This document shows, piece after piece, positions 1-9,265 of a stretch of 64,000 nucleotides of DNA. The DNA comes from Acidobacteriota bacterium (lineage in GTDB: Bacteria; Acidobacteriota; Terriglobia; Terriglobales; Acidobacteriaceae). The stretch covers positions 1 through 64,000 of the forward strand of contig JABBOG010000003.1 of assembly GCA_019351975.1 (NCBI GenBank), read 5' to 3'. Every line of letters begins with the position of its first letter. The first letter of the stretch is position 1. Both the position numbers and the translations under genes were made by a program. Under the pieces are notes generated by a model, which did no database searches, was not told where the DNA came from, and saw only the letters and a list, made by a program, of their open reading frames with translations.

Positions 1-176
1 CTGTCCGGTTGTCGTGGCGTCACAGGGCTCGTCCCTCAACCACTCTGCATGAAATCCGACCCGCCGTAGCGAGAGGAATACGTAAGATATACCACCGAAC
101 TCGGCGCATTGCAACACCATCTGTCCGCAGCCGCCTTCAGCCCCTGTCTCAGCCGGCTCTATACTCACAAAAGGAC

Positions 177-923
177 ATGCCCATCGCCAACGATAGCCGC
201 GCCGAACTCGACTCCGCTTCCGTCGCCCCGCACCTCCCTGCCGTACAACTCCACCGTGTCTCGCGCCTCTACGGCAGCTTCGTCGCCCTCCGCGACCTCT
301 CGCTGGCCCTCCAGCCCGGCTCCAGCGTCGTCATGCTCGGCGAAAACGGCGCAGGCAAATCCACCCTCCTCAAGCTCATCGCCGGCCTCGCCTCCCCCAG
401 CTACGGCCACATCACCGTCTTCGGCGACACGCCCCAGAACCAGCGCGGTCGCATCGCCTACATGAGCCACTCCACCATGCTCTACGACGAGCTCACCGGC
501 CTCGAAAACCTCACCTACTTCGCCAGCCTCACCACCCAAACCCTCCATCGCACCCTCCTCGAACACCTCGCCGCTGACGCCATGCGCCAGGTCGGCCTCG
601 ATCCCGCCATCAACAACCTCAGCTCCCGCCGCGTCGGAGACTACTCCCAGGGCATGCGTCAGCGCGCCTCCCTCGCGCGCGTCCTCCTCTCCGATCCCGA
701 CCTCCTTCTCCTCGACGAACCCTTCTCCAACCTCGACGTAGCCTCCGCCCAAAGCATGATCCAACGCCTTCACGCCTACATCGCGCAACCCGGGCAAAAC
801 GGCATCCCGCGCACCCTTCTGCTAACCACCCATCAAGCCCAGCTCGCGAGTTCCCTCGCGCACTCCACCCTCACCCTCCGCGAAGGCCGTCTCCTCTCGC
901 TCACGGAGAACCCACCGCAATGA
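177..923 (+). CDS. ccmA: ABC transporter ATP-binding protein, CcmA-like (haem exporter)
   Basis: ATPase subunit that would power the CcmB membrane partner in haem handling for cytochrome c maturation at the inner membrane. About 248 residues, a normal length for CcmA. Walker A GENGAGKST lies near residues 55-63, an atypical signature YSQGM near 155 and Walker B LLLLDEP near 176-182. I chose the ATG at 177 because AAAGGA precedes it and the ABC domain begins soon after; an upstream in-frame codon at 9 would add an unrelated, basic stretch. The stop overlaps the next start as ATGA, so translation is probably coupled. The CcmA name rests mainly on the neighbouring ccmB and ccmC; alone it could be any ABC-2 type ATPase. 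Confidence 0.8.
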   Translation: MPIANDSRAELDSASVAPHLPAVQLHRVSRLYGSFVALRDLSLALQPGSSVVMLGENGAGKSTLLKLIAGLASPSYGHITVFGDTPQNQRGRIAYMSHSTMLYDELTGLENLTYFASLTTQTLHRTLLEHLAADAMRQVGLDPAINNLSSRRVGDYSQGMRQRASLARVLLSDPDLLLLDEPFSNLDVASAQSMIQRLHAYIAQPGQNGIPRTLLLTTHQAQLASSLAHSTLTLREGRLLSLTENPPQ

Positions 924-1429
924 GCCACGCCAGGCCCCCCGCCAAAACCAACGCCGCCCGCTACCTCGACGCCCTCGGTATCCACTACGAGCTCCGCGCC
1001 TACGACGTCGACCCAGACGACCTCACCGCCATCTCCGTCGCCCGCAAGATCGGCCTTCCGCCCGAGCAGGTCTTCAAAACCCTCGTCACCAAATCATCCG
1101 ACAACACCCACATCTTCGCCGTCATCCCCGGCGACGCCGAACTCGACCTCAAAAAACTCGCCGCCACCGCCGCCACGCGCAAAGTCGAACTCGCCGCCCT
1201 CAAAGACGTCGAGCCCCTCACCGGCTACATCCGCGGCGGCGTCACCGTCCTCGCCGCCAAAAAGCCCTTCCCCGCCTTCGCCGACGAGACCATCGAGATC
1301 TTCGACCTCATCTCCATCTCCGCCGGCCAACGCGGCCTCCAGCTCCTCCTCGCTCCATCCGACTACCTCCGCGCCACCTCCGCCACACTCGCCGATCTCA
1401 CCAAATCCGCCGGAGCCGCCCACCCATGA
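920..1429 (+). CDS. ybaK: YbaK/EbsC-type aminoacyl-tRNA deacylase
   Basis: Predicted Cys-tRNA(Pro)/Cys-tRNA(Cys) deacylase, a cytoplasmic editing enzyme that removes mischarged amino acids. The 169 residues match the family length. Visible family marks are the N-terminal KTNAARYLDALGI stretch, VFKTLV near residues 52-57 with the conserved lysine, and a GYIRGGV turn near 100 in place of the usual GYxxGGxxP. Its start overlaps ccmA by four bases and its stop overlaps ccmB by four bases (ATGA at each end), so it is translationally embedded in a haem-export operon without an obvious metabolic link. The exact tRNA substrate cannot be told from the sequence. Confidence 0.88.
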   Translation: MSHARPPAKTNAARYLDALGIHYELRAYDVDPDDLTAISVARKIGLPPEQVFKTLVTKSSDNTHIFAVIPGDAELDLKKLAATAATRKVELAALKDVEPLTGYIRGGVTVLAAKKPFPAFADETIEIFDLISISAGQRGLQLLLAPSDYLRATSATLADLTKSAGAAHP

Positions 1430-2106
1430 TCTACGCGCAGCACGTCCTCACCCATCTGCGCAAAGACCTCCGTCTCGAATGGCGCACCAAAGACTCCATC
1501 AACGGAATGCTCTTCTTCGCTCTCCTCGTCGTCGTCGTCCTCGCCATGGCCTTCGACCCCGGCGCCTACCCCACCATGACGCGCCAGATCAGCGGCGGTC
1601 TGCTCTGGGTCGCACTCCTCTTCGCCGCCATGACCGCCCTCAACCAATCCTGGGCCCGCGAAACCAACAACAGCGTCCTCGACGCCCATCGCCTCGCTCC
1701 ATCGCCCGCCTCTGCCCTCTTCATCGGCAAAGCGCTCGCAAACTTCATCTTCGTCACCGGCGTCGAGATCGTCCTCGCCCCCGTCTTCACCGTCTTCTAC
1801 AACCTCCACCCCCTCGGCGAAACCTGGAAGCTGCTCATCATCCTTCCTCTGGGCACATGGGCTCTGGTCATCAACGGCACCTTCTTCGCCGCCCTCAGCC
1901 TCCGCACCCGCAACCGCGAAACCCTCCTCCCGCTCGTCCTTCTGCCCATCTCCATGCCCGCCCTGCTCGCCATGATCCAGGCCACCACCGCCGTCCTCAC
2001 CGGCCAGTTCGAACCCATCCTCTGGATCAAAGTCCTCATCGCCTACGTCATTGTCTTCACAACCGCCTGCGTCCTGCTGTTTCCAACCATCCTCGCCGCC
2101 GATTAG
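1426..2106 (+). CDS. ccmB: Haem exporter membrane subunit CcmB
   Basis: Integral membrane partner of CcmA in cytochrome c biogenesis. It has 226 residues, close to the usual 220, with several long hydrophobic segments (for example residues 26-41, 57-69 and 118-145) and the family-like N-terminus HLRKDLRLEWRTKDSINGMLFFALL, which is described here only in outline. The segment SWARETNNSVLDAHRLAP after the second helix is typical of CcmB. It starts inside the stop codon of the ybaK-type gene and is followed after 39 bases by ccmC. Identification is firm from the combination of family pattern and neighbours. Confidence 0.88.
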   Translation: MIYAQHVLTHLRKDLRLEWRTKDSINGMLFFALLVVVVLAMAFDPGAYPTMTRQISGGLLWVALLFAAMTALNQSWARETNNSVLDAHRLAPSPASALFIGKALANFIFVTGVEIVLAPVFTVFYNLHPLGETWKLLIILPLGTWALVINGTFFAALSLRTRNRETLLPLVLLPISMPALLAMIQATTAVLTGQFEPILWIKVLIAYVIVFTTACVLLFPTILAAD

Positions 2107-2145
2107 CGCGCCCAACCACCATGCACGTGCCGCCAACGCGCTAAA

Positions 2146-2910
2146 ATGACCGTTGTGACAAACATTCGCAAATCGTCCAGATCGATGCCAGCGTGGGCGC
2201 TCATCTGGTTCGCCTTGACCCTGATCCTCATCGCCTTCGGCTTCTACCAGGCCATGACTGCGCCCAAAGAAGCCACCATGGGCAATCTCTACCGCGTCTT
2301 CTTCTACCACCTCCCCCACACCATTCTCAGCTTCGTCTTCCCCTATCTCAACTGCATCGCCTCCCTGCTCTATCTCTTCTGGCGCAACCGCAACGTCGAG
2401 CGCGCAGCCGCCTCCGATGCCTTCGCTCTCGCCTCCGCCGAAGTCACCGTACTCTACGCCAGCATCGGCCTCGCTACAGGCATGCTCTGGGGCCGCGCCG
2501 CGTGGGGCATCTGGTGGGCCTGGGACGCACGCCTCACCACCTATCTCCTTCTCTGGCTCCTCTACGTCAGTTATCTCCTCGTCCGCCGTTACTCCGCCAC
2601 CGGCCAGTCTGCCGTCGTCGCTGCTGTCCTCGCCATCTTCGCCGCCATCGACGTCCCCATCTGCTTCATGTCCATCCGCTGGTGGCGCACCCAGCATCCC
2701 GCAGCCGTCTTCGGCGGCGGCCCAGACTCCGGCATCGATCCCAGCATGGTTCCTGCCCTCCTCTGGAACTTCGCCGCCTGGGCCATGTGGGGAGCCTTCA
2801 TCCTCGGCCTCCGCTACGCCATCGAGCGCCGCCGCCAGCGCCGCGCTAACGCCATCGCCCTCGGCTTCCTCACCGATGAACCCCAGCCCATCCTCCAGGA
2901 GGCGCGATGA
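2146..2910 (+). CDS. ccmC: Haem-handling protein CcmC
   Basis: Six-helix membrane protein that presents haem at the periplasmic face for transfer to the haem chaperone CcmE. The diagnostic tryptophan-rich motif WGIWWAWDARLT is seen near residues 120-131, and conserved histidines (for example in FFYHLPH) flank it. At 254 residues it has normal family length. The stop codon shares ATGA with a small ccmD-like reading frame. ccmE, ccmF and ccmH are not in the window, so the rest of the System I pathway must be elsewhere, if it is present. Confidence 0.92.
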   Translation: MTVVTNIRKSSRSMPAWALIWFALTLILIAFGFYQAMTAPKEATMGNLYRVFFYHLPHTILSFVFPYLNCIASLLYLFWRNRNVERAAASDAFALASAEVTVLYASIGLATGMLWGRAAWGIWWAWDARLTTYLLLWLLYVSYLLVRRYSATGQSAVVAAVLAIFAAIDVPICFMSIRWWRTQHPAAVFGGGPDSGIDPSMVPALLWNFAAWAMWGAFILGLRYAIERRRQRRANAIALGFLTDEPQPILQEAR

Positions 2911-3041
2911 TCCCCTTCCACACCCTCTCCCAGCGCCACCTCGTCTACGCCTACTGCGTCGTCTGGCTCTTCCAGTTCGGCTACGCCACCTGGCTCTTCA
3001 TCCAATGGCGCGCCTCCGGCAAATCCCAGAGCCAGCCATGA
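2907..3041 (+). CDS. Small single-helix protein, CcmD-like
   Basis: A 44-residue frame beginning MIPFHTLSQRHLVYAYCVVW, with one hydrophobic helix (about residues 12-32) followed by a short basic tail. Size, topology and position directly after ccmC all fit CcmD, a small protein that helps release haem-loaded CcmE. Its ATG overlaps the ccmC stop by four bases, and its own stop overlaps the next ATG (ATGA at 3038). The ribosome site AGGAGG at about 2896-2901 suits this start. Sequence similarity to classical CcmD is not strong by eye, so the name is an inference from context. Confidence 0.65.
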   Translation: MIPFHTLSQRHLVYAYCVVWLFQFGYATWLFIQWRASGKSQSQP

Positions 3042-4264
3042 GCCCTGACCGACGGCGCTCTGCCGCCGCCAAACCCACCGCCGCACTTCTGCTCTCCATC
3101 GCGCTCATCGGCTGCGGACGCAACCGCTTCCCCACCTACCCCGCCAACTACCACGAGTTCGCCTACGTCTCCAACGGCGACTCCGGCACCGTCACCGCAC
3201 TCGATCTCGTCTACCTCCGCAAAGACCGCGTCATCCCCGTCGGCCGCCAGCCCACCGACATGGCCGTCAACCCTCTCCACAACGAGGTCTACGCCGTCAA
3301 CACCGGCAGCAACTCCGTCTCCGTCATCGACACCACCACCAACCGCGTCGCCCGCACCATCGGCGTCCAGCGCAGCCCCGACTCCATCGGCGTCGCACCC
3401 GACGGCAAGCGCGCCTACGTCGCCAACGCAGCCTCCAACACCGTCAGCGTCATCGACCTCCAGCAACGCCGCCAGGTCGCCGTCGCAGCCACCGGCGAAG
3501 GCCCCGCCACCGCCCGCGTCGCCCCCGACAACCGCACCCTCGTCGTCTCCAACCGCGCCGCCGGCAGCCTCTCCGTCTACTCCATCACCGACTCCAAAGA
3601 TCACCCGCTCCAGTTCCGCGAAGCCTTCCCCGGCTGCATCGGCGCAACCGACGTCGCCGTCGTCGCCAACTCTGCCGGCGAGCCCCAATCCGGCTCCAAA
3701 GCCTTCGTCGCCTGCTCCGGCTCCCACCAGATCATGGTCGTCTGGCTCGCCGCTTCCCCCGACTCCTGGCGCGGCAGACAAGACGCCTCCCTGCAACACG
3801 ATCAACTGCTTTGTACTCTGGACGTAGGCAAAACCCCCACCCACCTCGCCGTCAAACCCGACGGCGGCGAAGTCTTCTCCACCAACTTCGGCTCCGACAG
3901 CATCTCCGAAATCTCCACCTGGACCAACGAAGTCCTCGGCACCTACATGATCGGCGCGCAGCCCTCCAACGCCACCATCAGCGCCGACGACTCCAGCCTC
4001 TGGGTCACCGACTACGGCGCCGACTCCGCCACCATGTACAGCATCGACGACGGCCACGTCGAAGCCAGCGTCCACACCGGCTCCCACCCCATCGCCCTCG
4101 CCTTCTCCGCCGACGAGCACCTCCTCCTCGTCGCCGACGCAGGCTCCGCCGACGTCGCCGTCATCCGCATGCAAAGCAAAGACGGCCCCACCCTCTTCAC
4201 CCTCCTCCCCTCCGGCGGCCATGCCAACGCCATGGTCATCAAATCCTTCCGCGCCAAACTCTAA
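3038..4264 (+). CDS. YVTN-type beta-propeller lipoprotein
   Basis: 408 residues. A short signal sequence ends in a lipobox-like ALIGCG, so Cys near residue 24 is probably lipidated. The body is made of repeated beta-propeller blades of the YncE/YVTN kind, seen as AYVSNGDSGTVTALDL, AVNTGSNSVSVIDT and AYVANAASNTVSVIDL. Such proteins sit on the outside of a membrane and mediate binding or redox-protein interactions, but the substrate is unknown. It is translationally coupled to the ccmD-like gene, so it may serve the same maturation or respiratory system; that link is inference. Confidence 0.8.
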   Translation: MSPDRRRSAAAKPTAALLLSIALIGCGRNRFPTYPANYHEFAYVSNGDSGTVTALDLVYLRKDRVIPVGRQPTDMAVNPLHNEVYAVNTGSNSVSVIDTTTNRVARTIGVQRSPDSIGVAPDGKRAYVANAASNTVSVIDLQQRRQVAVAATGEGPATARVAPDNRTLVVSNRAAGSLSVYSITDSKDHPLQFREAFPGCIGATDVAVVANSAGEPQSGSKAFVACSGSHQIMVVWLAASPDSWRGRQDASLQHDQLLCTLDVGKTPTHLAVKPDGGEVFSTNFGSDSISEISTWTNEVLGTYMIGAQPSNATISADDSSLWVTDYGADSATMYSIDDGHVEASVHTGSHPIALAFSADEHLLLVADAGSADVAVIRMQSKDGPTLFTLLPSGGHANAMVIKSFRAKL

Positions 4265-4361
4265 AACAACTCACCCCGTTCAGCGCCTCTCTGGCTTCCC
4301 ATCCTCCGCACTCGCATTTCTCTAGCGCTTGTGACTTCCAAACGGAAACCGCGTTGGATGC

Positions 4362-5405
4362 TCAGCCCTTCCCCTCAGCCGCGCGCGCCACATCACCCTT
4401 TCGCGCCTCCCTCAACCCATGCCGCGTCGCCGACACATACGCTCCCGCCAGCAGCAGCAGCCCGCTGATAAATCCCCACACAATCAGCCCCACCGACACC
4501 TCAAACGGCCCATAGATCGCTCTGAAATCCATATACGGCAGCGCCAGAATATACGCGTACTTCGCCACCTCCCACAGTAAGCCGACAACAATCGCCGTCG
4601 GCAGCACCGCACGCACTGGCACCTTCCGATTCGGCAACCCCCAATAGATCAGGAAAAAAATCCCAACGCTCGCCAGCGCCCCACATATCTTCAAAAAGCT
4701 GTCCCCAACCACCGTAAAAACGATGTTTTGTGTGTGCCCAAAGAACATCAGCCGCATCACCGCCGCCTGCGATGCACTCAACCCAATCGACATCATCGCC
4801 AGCACACAAACCCCCGCTGCCAGCCCCAGCGACACCACCTGATTCCTCACATAGCTTCGGTTCTTCCGCACGCCCCACACGCTGTTCAGCGCCACTTCCA
4901 GCGGCAGAAACACACCCGTCGTCGTAATCAGCAGCATCACCACCGAAAAAATCCGTGTCTTCGTATGCGCAAACGCCAGCAGCCGCATATTGCGCAACAC
5001 AAAATCCTGGTTGCTCGGCAGAAAATTCGATACCATCTGGCTCACAACACCCACCAGCCGCGGCGAATGGAAGATCCGCTCCGCAATCGTCAACAGCAGC
5101 ACAATGAACGGAAACAGCGACAGAATCACCTGCGCTGCCACGCTGAACGCATACGTGTGAACCTCCGTCTTCGTCATATAGCCCGCAAACGCCACAATCT
5201 GTTGCCAGCTTCCGCCTTGATCCACGGGCTCCGCGTCCGCCGCCTCCAGCCCCGCACAAATCTTCTCCTCACCCGCGGGAACCTTTACCGTGCCCGCGCC
5301 ATCTCCGGCGGCATCCGTCCCATCGGCTGGCTCCTTTGCGGGCGTCGTTAGTGCTGCATCATCGCGCACCCCTTCGGGCACAACACTGTATCTCTGGATG
5401 GGCAT
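4362..5405 (-). CDS. YihY/BrkB family membrane protein
   Basis: Inner-membrane protein of the YihY/UPF0761 family, once mislabelled RNase BN; its molecular role is unsettled. The roughly 347-residue product shows about six hydrophobic helices and the family features AFSVAAQVILSLFPFIVLLL near residue 95 and GVFLPLEVALNSVWGV near 165. N- and C-terminal tails are polar and low in complexity. The ATG at 5405 was preferred, although a GTG at 5423 is in frame. It lies 40-odd bases downstream of queG on the same strand and is probably cotranscribed with it. Confidence 0.85.
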   Translation of the reverse strand: MPIQRYSVVPEGVRDDAALTTPAKEPADGTDAAGDGAGTVKVPAGEEKICAGLEAADAEPVDQGGSWQQIVAFAGYMTKTEVHTYAFSVAAQVILSLFPFIVLLLTIAERIFHSPRLVGVVSQMVSNFLPSNQDFVLRNMRLLAFAHTKTRIFSVVMLLITTTGVFLPLEVALNSVWGVRKNRSYVRNQVVSLGLAAGVCVLAMMSIGLSASQAAVMRLMFFGHTQNIVFTVVGDSFLKICGALASVGIFFLIYWGLPNRKVPVRAVLPTAIVVGLLWEVAKYAYILALPYMDFRAIYGPFEVSVGLIVWGFISGLLLLAGAYVSATRHGLREARKGDVARAAEGKG

Positions 5406-5447
5406 ACTCCAGTCTACGTCCACGTCCGCGCAGACTCACACAAATCT

Positions 5448-6560
5448 CTATGAAATCTCCGGTCCGCTTCGCAGCCGTTCCGCCGCCCATCCCGCCGCCT
5501 CCGCAAGCACCGCGTCTTCGCCCGTCGTCCACACATCCAACTGCGCCAGAAACCTCCGCTCCCCGCTATTTCCCATCGCAATCGCGACATTCCGCAGCAT
5601 CCTCTTCCGCCGCGTTCGCTCCACCGCAGATCCCCGAAAGACGCGATGGAACGCCGCTCCATCCATCTCCGCCAGCCACTCCAGCGCCGGATTCACCAAC
5701 TCCCTCCTCGCCGGCAGCAGGCTCGTCTCCGGCAACGCTGCCTTCCTGTTCCACGGGCACACATCCTGGCAGATATCGCACCCAAACACCTGCCGCCCCA
5801 TCAGCCCGCGCAGCTCTTCCGCAATGCTTCCCTTCTTCTCAATCGTCAGGTACGCAATGCACCGCGACGCATCCATCATCCGCGGCCCCACCAACGCCTC
5901 CGTCGGGCACGCGTCGATGCACCGTGTACAACTCCCGCACCGGTCCACCGCCGCAACGCTCCATCCGCCTTCGTCAATCTCCAACGATGTCACGATCACG
6001 CCCAGCAGCAGCCACGATCCCTGCTTTTGATTCAAGATGCACGTATTCTTCCCCACCCATCCCACGCCCGCGCGCGCCGCATAGCCACGCTCCACAATCG
6101 GCCCCGTATCCACATAGCAGCGCGTCTCAATATCACCGCCAAACCGCTCCTTCAACTCCGCCTCCAGCATCTTCAGCTGCGGCAGCAACACAGCGTGGTA
6201 GTCGCTCGCACGGCCATCGCGCGTCCCGCTCCACGCATACCGCGCAATCCATCCAGCTCCCGCCTCCGCAGCATCCACCGAACGCGGTGCATCCGTGTTG
6301 TAATTCACCGCGCACACCACCACCGAGCGCGCCCACGGAAACGCTCGCCGCACATCACCGCGCACATAGTCACCTTCATCATCGGCTCGCTTCAGGTACT
6401 CCATCTCGCCCGCGTAGCCCGCGTCCACCCACGCCGCAAACCGCCTCCCCTCTTCCTCCGCGCTTTGCTCCTCGAAAACCCGCGCCACCCCAGCAAGATC
6501 GAACCCCAGCGCCTTCGCGCGCTCTTCCACCCATCCGCGGTCTTCACGCGTCACAGCCAT
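5448..6560 (-). CDS. queG: Epoxyqueuosine reductase QueG
   Basis: Cobalamin-dependent iron-sulfur enzyme that reduces epoxyqueuosine to queuosine in the wobble position of tRNAs. Two ferredoxin-type cysteine clusters are visible, CGSCTRCIDACPTEAL and CDICQDVCPWNRK, each ending in the CP typical of 4Fe-4S binding. The central RYAWSGTRDGRASDYHAVLLP region and C-terminal HEAT-like residues also fit. I take the ATG at 6560 (MAVTREDRGW), giving 370 residues; an upstream in-frame start would add an atypical leader. A queuosine-precursor transporter lies at 9371, though not in the same operon. Confidence 0.93.
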   Translation of the reverse strand: MAVTREDRGWVEERAKALGFDLAGVARVFEEQSAEEEGRRFAAWVDAGYAGEMEYLKRADDEGDYVRGDVRRAFPWARSVVVCAVNYNTDAPRSVDAAEAGAGWIARYAWSGTRDGRASDYHAVLLPQLKMLEAELKERFGGDIETRCYVDTGPIVERGYAARAGVGWVGKNTCILNQKQGSWLLLGVIVTSLEIDEGGWSVAAVDRCGSCTRCIDACPTEALVGPRMMDASRCIAYLTIEKKGSIAEELRGLMGRQVFGCDICQDVCPWNRKAALPETSLLPARRELVNPALEWLAEMDGAAFHRVFRGSAVERTRRKRMLRNVAIAMGNSGERRFLAQLDVWTTGEDAVLAEAAGWAAERLRSGPEIS

Positions 6561-6682
6561 GCTTCCATTCTCGCGCAATAACCCACTCTGCCACCCATCC
6601 TGCGCCGCACGAATCACAGATCCACCGCGCGTCTCCATTGACAACTGCGCTTGATCGACGTGTAATTCTCTCGGTACCTATT

Positions 6683-8077
6683 ATGCCTCTGCTCAACGAC
6701 GATCGCCTTTTTCCCGCAGAATCCGCCATTCGCAACGTTGCCAAAAAACTCTACGCCAGCATCCGCGACCTTCCCATCATCAGTCCGCACGGCCACACTC
6801 AAGCCATCTGGTTCGCAGCGAATCAGCCCTTCCCCGATCCTGCAAAGCTCTTCATTCAGCCCGACCACTACGTCCACCGCATGCTCTACAGCCAGGGCGT
6901 TCGCCTCGAAGACCTCGAAATCGGCGTCGACACCATCGCCGACCCGCGCAAAGTCTGGCGCATCTTCGCCGACCTCTACTACCTCTTCCGCGGCACGCCC
7001 ACCCGCCTCTGGCTCGACTACGCCTTTCAGGAGCTCTTCGGCCTCGATCAACGCCTCTCCAGCCAGACCGCCGACCTCTACTTCGACACCATCTCCGCAA
7101 AGCTCCAAACACCCGAGTTCCTGCCCCGCGCCCTCTTCAATCGCTTCAACATCCAAGTCCTCGCCACCACCGACTCCCCGCTTGACTCACTCGCCGACCA
7201 TCAGGCCATTCGCGACTCCGGCTGGAACGGCCGCGTCCTCCCAACCTTCCGCCCAGACTCCGTCGTCGATCCCGACTTCGCCGGCTTCGCCAGCAACATC
7301 CACGCCCTCGGCCAACAGACCGGCGAAGACACCTCCACATGGAAGGGCTACCTCGCTGCTCTTCGTCATGCGCGCAACCGCTTCCGCTCCATGGGCTGCA
7401 CCGCAACCGATCACGGACATCCCACCGCAAACACCGCCAACCTAAGTACAGCCGCTTCCGCTGCGCTCTTCACCAAGATCCTCTCGGGCAAAAGCACCGC
7501 GGACGAGCACGAGCTCTTCCGCGCCCAGATGCTCACCGAGATGGCGCGCATGAGCCTCGAAGACGGCCTCGTCATGCAGATCCACCCCGGCAGCGTCCGC
7601 AATCACAACCTCGAACTCTTCCGAAAATTCGGCCGGGATATGGGTGCCGACATCCCCTCGCAAACAAACTACGTCGAAGGTCTTCGCCCGCTGCTCGACC
7701 TCTTCGGCAACGAAGCCGGCCTCACCATCATCCTCTTCACGCTCGACGAATCCACCTACACCCGCGAACTCGCGCCCCTCGCCGGCCACTACCCCTGCCT
7801 GCGCCTCGGACCGCCCTGGTGGTTCCTCGATAGCCCCGAAGGCATGATGCGCTTCCGCGAACTCGCCACCGAAACCGCAGGCTTCTACAACACCGTCGGC
7901 TTCAACGACGACACACGCGCCTTCCTCTCCATCCCCGCGCGCCACGACGTCGCACGTCGCATCGACTGCGCCTTCCTCGCACGCCTCGTCGCCGAGCACC
8001 GCATCGACCAAGACGAAGCCTTCGACCTCGCGCAGCAGCTCACCAACACCTTGGTCCGCCGCGCCTACAAACTCTAA
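6683..8077 (+). CDS. uxaC: Glucuronate isomerase UxaC
   Basis: Converts D-glucuronate to fructuronate, and D-galacturonate to tagaturonate, at the entry of hexuronate catabolism. The 464 residues equal the family length. Recognisable stretches are SPHGHTQ near residues 34-40 (metal-binding histidines), ATTDSPLDSL near 160-170 and MQIHPGSVRNHN near 298-310. The ATG at 6683 opens the standard N-terminus MPLLNDDRLFP. No other uronate gene (uxaA, uxaB, kdgK) is visible nearby, so the enzyme is encoded alone. It is divergent from queG and convergent with recA, with strong hairpins between. Confidence 0.93.
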   Translation: MPLLNDDRLFPAESAIRNVAKKLYASIRDLPIISPHGHTQAIWFAANQPFPDPAKLFIQPDHYVHRMLYSQGVRLEDLEIGVDTIADPRKVWRIFADLYYLFRGTPTRLWLDYAFQELFGLDQRLSSQTADLYFDTISAKLQTPEFLPRALFNRFNIQVLATTDSPLDSLADHQAIRDSGWNGRVLPTFRPDSVVDPDFAGFASNIHALGQQTGEDTSTWKGYLAALRHARNRFRSMGCTATDHGHPTANTANLSTAASAALFTKILSGKSTADEHELFRAQMLTEMARMSLEDGLVMQIHPGSVRNHNLELFRKFGRDMGADIPSQTNYVEGLRPLLDLFGNEAGLTIILFTLDESTYTRELAPLAGHYPCLRLGPPWWFLDSPEGMMRFRELATETAGFYNTVGFNDDTRAFLSIPARHDVARRIDCAFLARLVAEHRIDQDEAFDLAQQLTNTLVRRAYKL

Positions 8078-8107
8078 CCCGGCAACAACCTCTGCCGGAT
8101 GCAGACT

Positions 8108-8138
8108 GCGGTGCACTCCATCAAAGTGCACCGCAGCC
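8108..8138. terminator. Bidirectional terminator between uxaC and recA
   Basis: A perfect 12 bp inverted repeat, CTGCGGTGCACT and AGTGCACCGCAG, with a seven-base loop, lies between two converging genes. A smaller hairpin (CCGGCA at 8080-8085 with TGCCGG at 8094-8099) precedes it directly after the uxaC stop. Neither has a long T run, so factor-independent termination is likely but not certain. Confidence 0.65.
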
Positions 8139-8143
8139 AAACC

Positions 8144-9217
8144 CTATCCGCGCTTCGTCTTCACCGCAGCCACAGCCTGCTCCGCGCCATTCTCCGGAAC
8201 CGACGGCAGGTCCGCCTCCGTCAGCGCCTTGATCCCCAGCTTCTTCCGAAGCTCGCTGTCAATCCGGCCAAAGATCTCCTTGTTCTCCTTCAGGAACCCG
8301 CGCACATTCTCACGTCCCTGCCCAATCCGCTCGCCCTGGTAGCTGTACCACGCGCCGGACTTGTCTACAATGTTGTTCGCCACCGCCAGATCCAGCGTAT
8401 CGCCCTCACGCGAGATCCCCTCGCCATACAGAATGTCGAACTCCGCATCCCGGAACGGCGCCGCAACCTTGTTCTTCACGACCTTGATCTTGGTGCGTGA
8501 TCCGACAACAACGTCGCCCTCTTTCACCGCACCGATCCTGCGAATATCAATTCGCATCGACGAGTAAAACTTCAGCGCCTTTCCGCCCGTCGTCGTCTCC
8601 GGATTCCCAAACATCACGCCGATCTTCTCGCGTATCTGGTTGATGAAGATCAGGCACGTCCGCGACTTCGACACCGTTCCTGTCAGCTTCCGCAGCGCCT
8701 GCGACATCAACCTCGCCTGCAGCCCCATGTGCGAGTCGCCCATCTCGCCATCCAGCTCGGCCTTCGGCACCAGTGCCGCCACCGAGTCCACCACCAGCAC
8801 ATCGATCGCGCCAGAACGCACCAGCGCCTCCACAATCTCCAGAGCCTGCTCCCCATAATCCGGCTGGCTCACCAGCAAATTATCCGTATCCACGCCCAGC
8901 TTCCGCGCATACGTCGGGTCCAGCGCATGCTCCGCATCCACAAACGCCGCCAGCCCGCCACTCTTCTGCGCCTCCGCGATGATCTGCAGCGTAATCGTCG
9001 TCTTACCCGAGCTCTCCGGCCCAAAGATCTCAATCACTCGGCCGCGCGGCACGCCTCCCACACCCAGCGCCGCGTCAAACGAAATCGACCCCGTAGAGAT
9101 CACAGCGATCGGGCCAACAGCCTCTTTCGCTCCGAGCCGCATCACAGACCCCTTGCCAAACTGCTTATCGAGCTGCGAAAGTGCCGTTTCTATGGCTTTG
9201 CTGCGGTCATCGGCCAC
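8144..9217 (-). CDS. recA: Recombinase RecA
   Basis: ATP-dependent strand-exchange protein for homologous recombination and the SOS response. The 357-residue sequence shows the P-loop GPESSGKT at residues 66-73, the [21 protein letters not shown] stretch in outline, and the L2 loop region [22 protein letters not shown] described only by position (about residues 195-215). The start is GTG, preceded at good distance by GAGGAG; no better ATG exists. A promoter and an operator-like palindrome lie upstream (see the entries at 9249 and 9266). The tail after residue 335 is short and variable. Confidence 0.98.
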   Translation of the reverse strand: MADDRSKAIETALSQLDKQFGKGSVMRLGAKEAVGPIAVISTGSISFDAALGVGGVPRGRVIEIFGPESSGKTTITLQIIAEAQKSGGLAAFVDAEHALDPTYARKLGVDTDNLLVSQPDYGEQALEIVEALVRSGAIDVLVVDSVAALVPKAELDGEMGDSHMGLQARLMSQALRKLTGTVSKSRTCLIFINQIREKIGVMFGNPETTTGGKALKFYSSMRIDIRRIGAVKEGDVVVGSRTKIKVVKNKVAAPFRDAEFDILYGEGISREGDTLDLAVANNIVDKSGAWYSYQGERIGQGRENVRGFLKENKEIFGRIDSELRKKLGIKALTEADLPSVPENGAEQAVAAVKTKRG

Positions 9218-9248
9218 GATGGTGTGTCTCCTCGGTGGGTAATTTTAG

Positions 9249-9264
9249 GGTTGAACTAACAACC
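9249..9264. promoter_or_regulatory. Palindrome at recA start site, candidate repressor operator
   Basis: GGTTG-N6-CAACC, a perfect 5 bp inverted repeat that extends to six with one flanking pair. It lies immediately downstream of the recA -10 box, over the expected transcription start, which is where a LexA-type repressor would act. The pattern resembles the GGTT...ACC style of LexA sites reported for Geobacter but is not identical. The LexA assignment is inference. Confidence 0.45.
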
Positions 9265-9265
9265 G

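Noticed and set aside
1-176. Coding extension upstream of ccmA
   Set aside because: Frame is open from base 9 but the encoded stretch is basic with no ABC similarity; the ATG at 177 has AAAGGA before it. TATACT at 160 is a weak -10 only.
1363-2697. Long minus-strand frame of 444 codons across ccmB and ccmC
   Set aside because: Glu/Gly/Asp-rich antisense shadow produced by C-rich third positions of the plus-strand genes; no ribosome site or family pattern.
5336-6682. Upstream part of the long frame that ends in uxaC
   Set aside because: It is an antisense reading of queG; UxaC starts at 6683 with the family N-terminus.
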